Assembly: GCA_963971405.1 (NCBI GenBank)
Contig: OZ020490.1
Location: 4,497,897 to 4,561,896 of the forward strand
Reading direction: 5' to 3'
Origin: Psococerastis gibbosa
Taxonomy: Eukaryota; Arthropoda; Insecta; Psocodea; Psocidae
Length of the DNA: 64,000 nucleotides
Shown here one piece after another: positions 50,801 to 57,800 of the stretch. Each line of letters starts with the position of its first letter. Position 1 is the stretch's first letter. The translations under genes were made by a program, and so were the position numbers. The notes below the pieces were generated by a model. It searched no databases. It worked only from the letters and a program-made list of their open reading frames with translations, and was not told the DNA's origin.

Positions 50801-51245
50801 CGCTCAAGCTTATAATAATAATAATAACAATATAAGCGTCACTTAAATGATACGTATCAAGCCGTCGGGTAGGGCCTAAGTCCCTGTTTTCTTCTTATGA
50901 ATTAGAAATTCTTCTTTTTTTTTTTTTTGTAAATGTCTGCCGCCAGTGGAACTCCCTAGATAAGGAAATTAGATCGCAGCCAAAGATTCGTGGGTTCAAA
51001 AGCCAGTTGCTGAAAAAATTACTAGGAACAGAATAGGTTTAGAATAAGAATACTGTCTAGATATTTACTGTATGTGTTTTTTTTTTTTTACGTCACGTCA
51101 CTTTAGAATAAGTTCTTTTTATGCATTGTTAGAATAAGATTGTTTACGTTAAGCGTATGTATTTTGTAAATTGTATTGTTTTTGGACGTGGGTTAGGCAG
51201 AGAAAGACTTTCTAGTCTTAAGTCTCGCCCCGTAAATATAAGACG

Positions 51246-51283
<38 letters not shown>

Positions 51284-51766
51284 AAAGACACTTTATCCTA
51301 TTTAAATAAACAAATAGCAAGCTTAACTTATACATTGCTTTAGCCGCACGGCAAACCGCATGCTACAAAAGATTATTTAGGTACCGACTACATGAACTTG
51401 AATAAACCCCCCCCCCCCTGAACCCATCCACTTAGAAGCGAGTTTCAATTAAAAAGAAGCATAAATGGAGGTAAAGAAGGGAGGGGGGAGCTTTAAGCAA
51501 CAGCGTCAGCGAAATAAGCTGACCTACAGCTGTCAAGTGTCGTGTAAAATGACTTGAGGGAAATTGCTTTTCACTCTACGCTGTGCTCCTACGCCACCCT
51601 ACACTGACTATTTAAGAGTGAACGTCCCATAGGAAATATATACCCCCCAAAATCGGTTGTTTTTTACTGACTTCTTATTTTTTTATTTAATTAGCAACGC
51701 AAGATATTAAAGAGAGGCAACAGGCCACAAGCCGTAATTGCATATGCAAGAAAGTAACCCAAACTA

Positions 51767-51810
<44 letters not shown>

Positions 51811-54800
51811 GTGGAACGGCATCTTTTACACTACATATCGTACGTATGTATATTATGTACTTCACTAAATTCGTCCGTCCGTCGGCCCCCAGAACAACTG
51901 GAGCATAAGTTCAACATGAGCGTCCGTAATCTACCTACTTATAGAGAACCTGTGACAGTCTAAGTAATGACGGTGAGGGTTAAACCTGTGAGCTACCACC
52001 TCCGGCATGGCGGGACTGATGCCTTGTTAATAATTTTGGTATATAATGTATATTGTTTGTACCTATTTTGTTTGTATTTTTATGCAGCTTATGTAAGAAT
52101 CTTTCAACAGCGATGTGTTTAAGATCAAGGAGACCGGATTCTAATATTTTATTAAACCTCCTACAAAATTTATCTTACATGTAAAAAAATAAGGTGGGAT
52201 CTCAAAATATATGAGACATAGAGTTGGATTTTTTCAAGTGTATAAATTGGGAGAGTGATAAAGAAAGCCTATGAGAAAGTATCCTACTTTACAAAACAAA
52301 ACGAAACATAAAAAGTAACAGAGCGTTCTATATAGAGATATGTCAGTTAATGAAAATATTGTACAATCCTAAAACATTCTTGACTTGCTCATAGTAGAAC
52401 TAAACAAAATATGGACCACTTACTGCGATCCACATTGTCTAATCAGTAGCGGCAGATTCCAGATTTCAGCAGCGGGCTCGGAGTCAGACAGGCAGAAGCC
52501 ACGAACCTGGGCTTCCCGGGGGAACAACAAAGACACCAAGAATGTGTTAGGAGCGACTGTATCAAAGACAGATAATTGGGAAACATACCTGCAAAACACC
52601 ATCGGCCAGTGGCCCTCGCGAAGATGATCATGAAGAGAAGCAGTACGATGACCAGCACTGCGATGATGATGCCCACAATGGCTCCCGTCGTTATCTCCTC
52701 TGCAACAGCAAGGGTAGGACATTGCAGTCAGCTAAATAGAACTACTACACTGCACAATTACAATGGGAATAAGGGTGATCTTATAATAAAGCCATTGGCC
52801 AGAACATGATGACCAGCACTGCAATAATGATGCCCACAATCGCTCCCATCGTTATCTCTTCTGCAACAGCAAGGGTAGGACATTGCAGTCAGCTAAATAC
52901 AACTACTACACTGTACAATTACAAATTAAATAACGGTAATCTTATATTAAAGCCATTGGCCAGAACACGATGACCAGCACTGCGGTGATGATGCCCACAA
53001 TGGCTCCCGTCGTGATCTCCTCTGCAAAGCAAGGGTAGGACATTGCAGTCAGCTGTGTAGAACTAATACACTGTACAATTACAAGGTAAGTAAGGCTAGT
53101 GGCCTAACTACCCAGGAATATTTGCCATAAACTTCCAGAATCTAGGTGAGGGGCCATCCCGACCTCCCCAAGAAATATATTCACATCATGAATGCGCTCA
53201 CCGTAGCTGCAACCTCTGGATCCCTCCGAGCCTGGTCTCGTCCCCCTGCTTCCGGCTCCCGCTATACAATGCTACTCCTCTCGCTCATTGTCAGCGGTCG
53301 TCAGCAGGTCCAACACACCAGGCCCGAAGTAGGTCAAGCTATCCAGAGGCGTACCACTGCCATCGGCGTACACGTCATGCCAATATGGATATCAAATTTT
53401 TTACATATTTATTCATACTACACAACCTTATCGTTTTCAGGGGGCCATGCACATAACAAAATTGCAGAAACTAATGTATAAAGGATAGAAATAACTTTGA
53501 ACAGAGCAACTATTGCATATATGTATGTATGAAACTGCAAGCGTAGCGGCTAAGAAGAAATCATAACTAAATTAGCACTATCTAAAAAAATAAGCAATTT
53601 TTTTTTAAAGATTATTCGCCTACAAACAATTCAATGAATGTATTCGAATAACCTCTTCAGTCGCCTCAGTAGGTTAGTACCCGTGTTAAGTTACGACAGG
53701 TCACCGATCGCATGATGTGTAGAGACTCGCTCAAGTACGAACTACCTATCACTATGCCATCGAAGTCCTTTTTAAATTGAAACATAACTTTTAAAATACT
53801 TACTGGGTGGCGCAGGGCTCGTCGATATGGCAACATTGTACGTCTCCTGGCCAAGCTCGTTCTTGGCAATGAGAATGTACCTCTTGTCCACCTCTTCATC
53901 TGTTACTTTGCTGACGTGCAGAATAGCTTCCCACTGTCTCTCATTTTGCTGCAACAAAAAATAAACCAATGTTGGTCAATCTCCAAAATAATTATTTTTG
54001 CATCACTTTCTAGGTCTGTCTTCCTCTTTGTAACTACTTTTTCCTCGGGTCCGATGAGCGGCAAAGACGGGACGTCATCTCCAGCAGTCGACAAGCAGTA
54101 CGCCCTGCTGCTGGTAAGCTGACGGGACACGGCTCTTTCTGGGTTCACCTTCCTCGCTTCGGTGTGCAGGTTCCCTCCAGGATTGCTGCTTCTGAGAGAT
54201 TGGCGCTGAGACTGGGACGTGCTGATGGACTACCCGGCCGTCTAGCGAGAACGTCTTTCCTCGGTTGGTTTTGCTATGGAAGGACTACAGACAGGGAAAC
54301 AGCTTTGCCCATAGCCGCTATGGGGCAGTCCGAGTGAGCAAGATGGGGCAAGTTCTGTGGGCCCTCACCGTGACCTGCGACTTGCCAAATTTACTACTAC
54401 TACTACTTTATCCTCAATTTTCTCACAAGGTGGGGTCTTTTCCACTCTATCTTCTTTTTGTCCGATTTTCATGAAACTTGGCATATTGACTCATTGTGGC
54501 AATAGCCATTGACAGAATCGGCAGAGCACCACCCAAAGCTACTCGTTCAGAACAGAGCTGTACTTACCCGGTACGAGTGGTCGGCCGTCAGCCTGCCCGA
54601 GCTGTCAATGTTAGAATCCCTGAGGAACTCGTTGCCCACTTGCCAGACGAATTCGGGACGGGGGTTAGCGTGGACGACGACCTTGATGTCACCGGGGCTG
54701 CCTATGATGAACCCGAACCGTTCATATTCCTGTGAAGAGGGCTTCGGTGGAACTGCAAGAGAAAAAAGCCAAATGTGAGCAAAGACAAATAGTATACCTG

Positions 54801-57800
54801 CCATCACGACGCAACTTAAAGAAAATGAGTAAAGGGTGCGCAAAGCAGTGACAAGAAGAGGAAATAGAGAGTATGGAGGAGTGGAAGATCAAGAAAGAGA
54901 CACTGAAACCAAGTCTCAGAAGAGTGAGAACCGGGGGAAGCTGAATACAATACAATATATAATATTTCCTTTAAATTATACAATACATGTAAAGTATAAA
55001 ATCGTCAGAGTATCGTCAAAATCAGGTAGTTCTGTCATTGTCATAGTGCCTCAGTGACAGTGTAGAAAGCTTTCTCTAAGAGATGGTTTCTAAGCAATTT
55101 AGGGATGTTAGAAGCATTTCTCGCCGCTCTCAGTTCAATCGGGAGTTTTCTAAGGCAGGCGAAACCTTGTAGTATAGGATCCAGTGGCTCACACTTGGCT
55201 GTGCGTGGCGCTGGCCTTACAAGGTCTCCCCGATGCCTCGTGTTGTAGGTGTGAGTGTCCCCGTTTTGTTTAAATGTCCCCCACACCTCAGGCTTTAAGA
55301 TATGTAAGATGCAGCTAAATATGTACAGACTTGGGGCTGTCATGATTTTTAATGATTTGAAGTGAGAGTGACAACTGTCACGAGGCCCCAGTTTTAGCAT
55401 GTAGCGCAGTGGGACTGGTACCAGAGGAAGTGCTGAAGATGCCAACCGCAGATGTTGACGAAATGTTTGGAAGTACGACCATCGCGGATGCTACTGCTTC
55501 ATCAAAGTCTAACACTCTAGGTACTTACATACGACGCCTATTTTGTAGAGAGTCTGATTGATGGAGCCAGGTCCCTGTGCAATATGGCCGGCAACACACC
55601 TCAGGTTCTTGCCATTGTCCGTATACCTGAGACGCAGACTCAGGTTTTGCATTGTTGTCTTCAGGTCGTTAAGGTCGTCAATATACTGCGCAGTAGTAAG
55701 TCCACTTGTGATCTTTTCATCATCTGAAACAAGACAGAAGTAACTAAATTATGACTGTTGTTCTATTACTAAGCCAAGCTGGCGGAATTAGGGCTACAAA
55801 GTCCACTCAACTTGGAAGGCACAACGTTTGATAATTTTTCACATCAGCTGGAGGGACCACGTGGCAAATGAAAGAGTGCTAGATGGTATTGAAGAAAGGA
55901 AACAGCTGCTGCCTCACATAAAAAGTCGAAATGGGTAAGGCATTATACTACTAGTAGTATATGGAAGGAGCCTCCCCGAAGATTGCGCTTATGAGCGATC
56001 GGGCGTCCCTGGTAACGGCGGGAATCACCCCGTTGGCCAATCCTTTCACCACCGGGCCAAGCGACAACAACGTGTCCTAGGCCCGGACACGTTAAGTAAG
56101 TAAGTAATTAGTACATATATTATAAGACAGGAAAACCTGGTTCACAACACACGCCTTCAGCAAGCGAAAGTGGCCTTCAATAATGCATCTAAGATCCTAA
56201 AATCGTTCAATATAAGATCATAAGCAAACAGTTCCATAAAACCTGCGTATGGAGTGCGTTATTGCACGGATGTGAAATCTGGACTATAGCAGATAAGGCT
56301 TTGAAATGAAGTGTAGAAGAAAGATGCTTCCCAACAGCTGGAAGGACCAATTGACGTATGAAAGAGAGCTCGAGGCTTTTGAAGAAGAGAGACAGCTGCT
56401 ACCTCATGTAAAAAATAAAAGAGTCAACGGCATAAGGATGCAGAAGGCAACGGGAAACCACTGAATTACAATGTCTTATAATAATCATCATGACTACTCG
56501 TACCACTGCCATGCCCGCCACCATACCAAGTTGAATCCAGCGGATCAGAGCAGGTTCAAAGCTGCAGATAACTTGGTCGTGTGTACAGTGCCGATAGGCA
56601 AACATGGTAGGACTTGTCCCGGTCACCTCCGAACTAATCGTGTGACTTGACTGTGTTTCCCAAGTGGTTCGGAATCCACTATAATCAGGAGGTCCACTGT
56701 CCTATGGGCTGGCATAGGACAGTCAAGTCGGAGTCGCTATATGGGCCCAAATATGAGGCCTAAGCCGTTATTAACCCGACGAACACTACTACTACTACTA
56801 CCATTGCCATGATGATCGTTGGTCTTCGATAGAAGAGGCATTGCAAGAAGAAGATGAGAGCTGAATTATTGGAGGAAGACCTGATTTCCAATTGGTTTAC
56901 AATATATAAGTGACAATTTCAAACGTCTGATGACGGCCAATGTATTATACAGTTTACTGAACTCCAAACATCCAGGAAGAAATTGCACCCGTGGCTTAAC
57001 TACCGAACCCCACATGGCGGAGCCTCTATAGGCTAAGAACGGGAGTAACAAGATGCCGCGCGAACCTGTGGGCTTGCGAATGCGGAAAATAACAAGACGA
57101 CGGCCACCTTCTGGTTTGCCCGAGACTAGGAGAAGCTGTGTCTCAGACAGATCGTTCAGCCGCCAATGACAAGGCCATCCACGTCGCAATGTTTTGGACC
57201 GACGTGTCCTAGGCCCGTTGTTGTTTCCAACGCCTACTTTCAGCATTTATGATTTTAGCAACCCTGTCAGCCTGGTGGGGGGAGTGAGTCTTCTGTTAAC
57301 TTGAGGCACCCTAAGGGCAGACTCCTTCACCTCGGGGGAGTAGTAGTAGTATTTGTAGTAGTAGTCGGGACCCAGGCCGCGATTTGGGCCCATAGGTCCC
57401 CCAGTCGTACTAGTCGAGACCCACTGCTTCAGCAAATCTCGCCATGGCCACGGGTCGGACTTCAGGAGCCCAGCCGTCAGTAGCAATTGTACATACCAGA
57501 TGTTCCAGTGTTGGGCGCCAGATCTTATGGCACTCGGCGAGAATGTGCCATCCACTCTCGGTCTCCATCGCACAATGTCGGCACATGTCATTGTCCACTT
57601 GCACACCAATCCGGGCGAGGTGGTGCTTGAAGTTCCCGTGACCAGTGAGCAGGGATATCACCCGACGCACGCGCACGCGCGCCACACCCAACGGGGGAAA
57701 GGGGAGTTGACTGACAAGGTGGACCTTCTGATTATAGTGGATTCCGAACCACTTGGGGAACATGGTAAAGTCACACGATTAAATCGGATGTGACCAGGAC

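Larger units (their letters stand above)
52648..53085. repeat. 161-bp tandem array copying the transmembrane exon
   Basis: The acceptor-plus-exon blocks end at 52699, 52860 and 53021, exactly 161 bp apart. Each repeat holds the first 50-odd nt of the exon, its acceptor and the preceding intron. The third copy is partial at its far end. Confidence 0.9.

Noticed and set aside
53146-53400. Coding exon of Fas3
   Set aside because: The GC-richer patch reads [19 protein letters not shown] on the minus strand but is soon stopped, has no phase-matching splice sites and lies between exons already joined; more likely a retroelement scrap.
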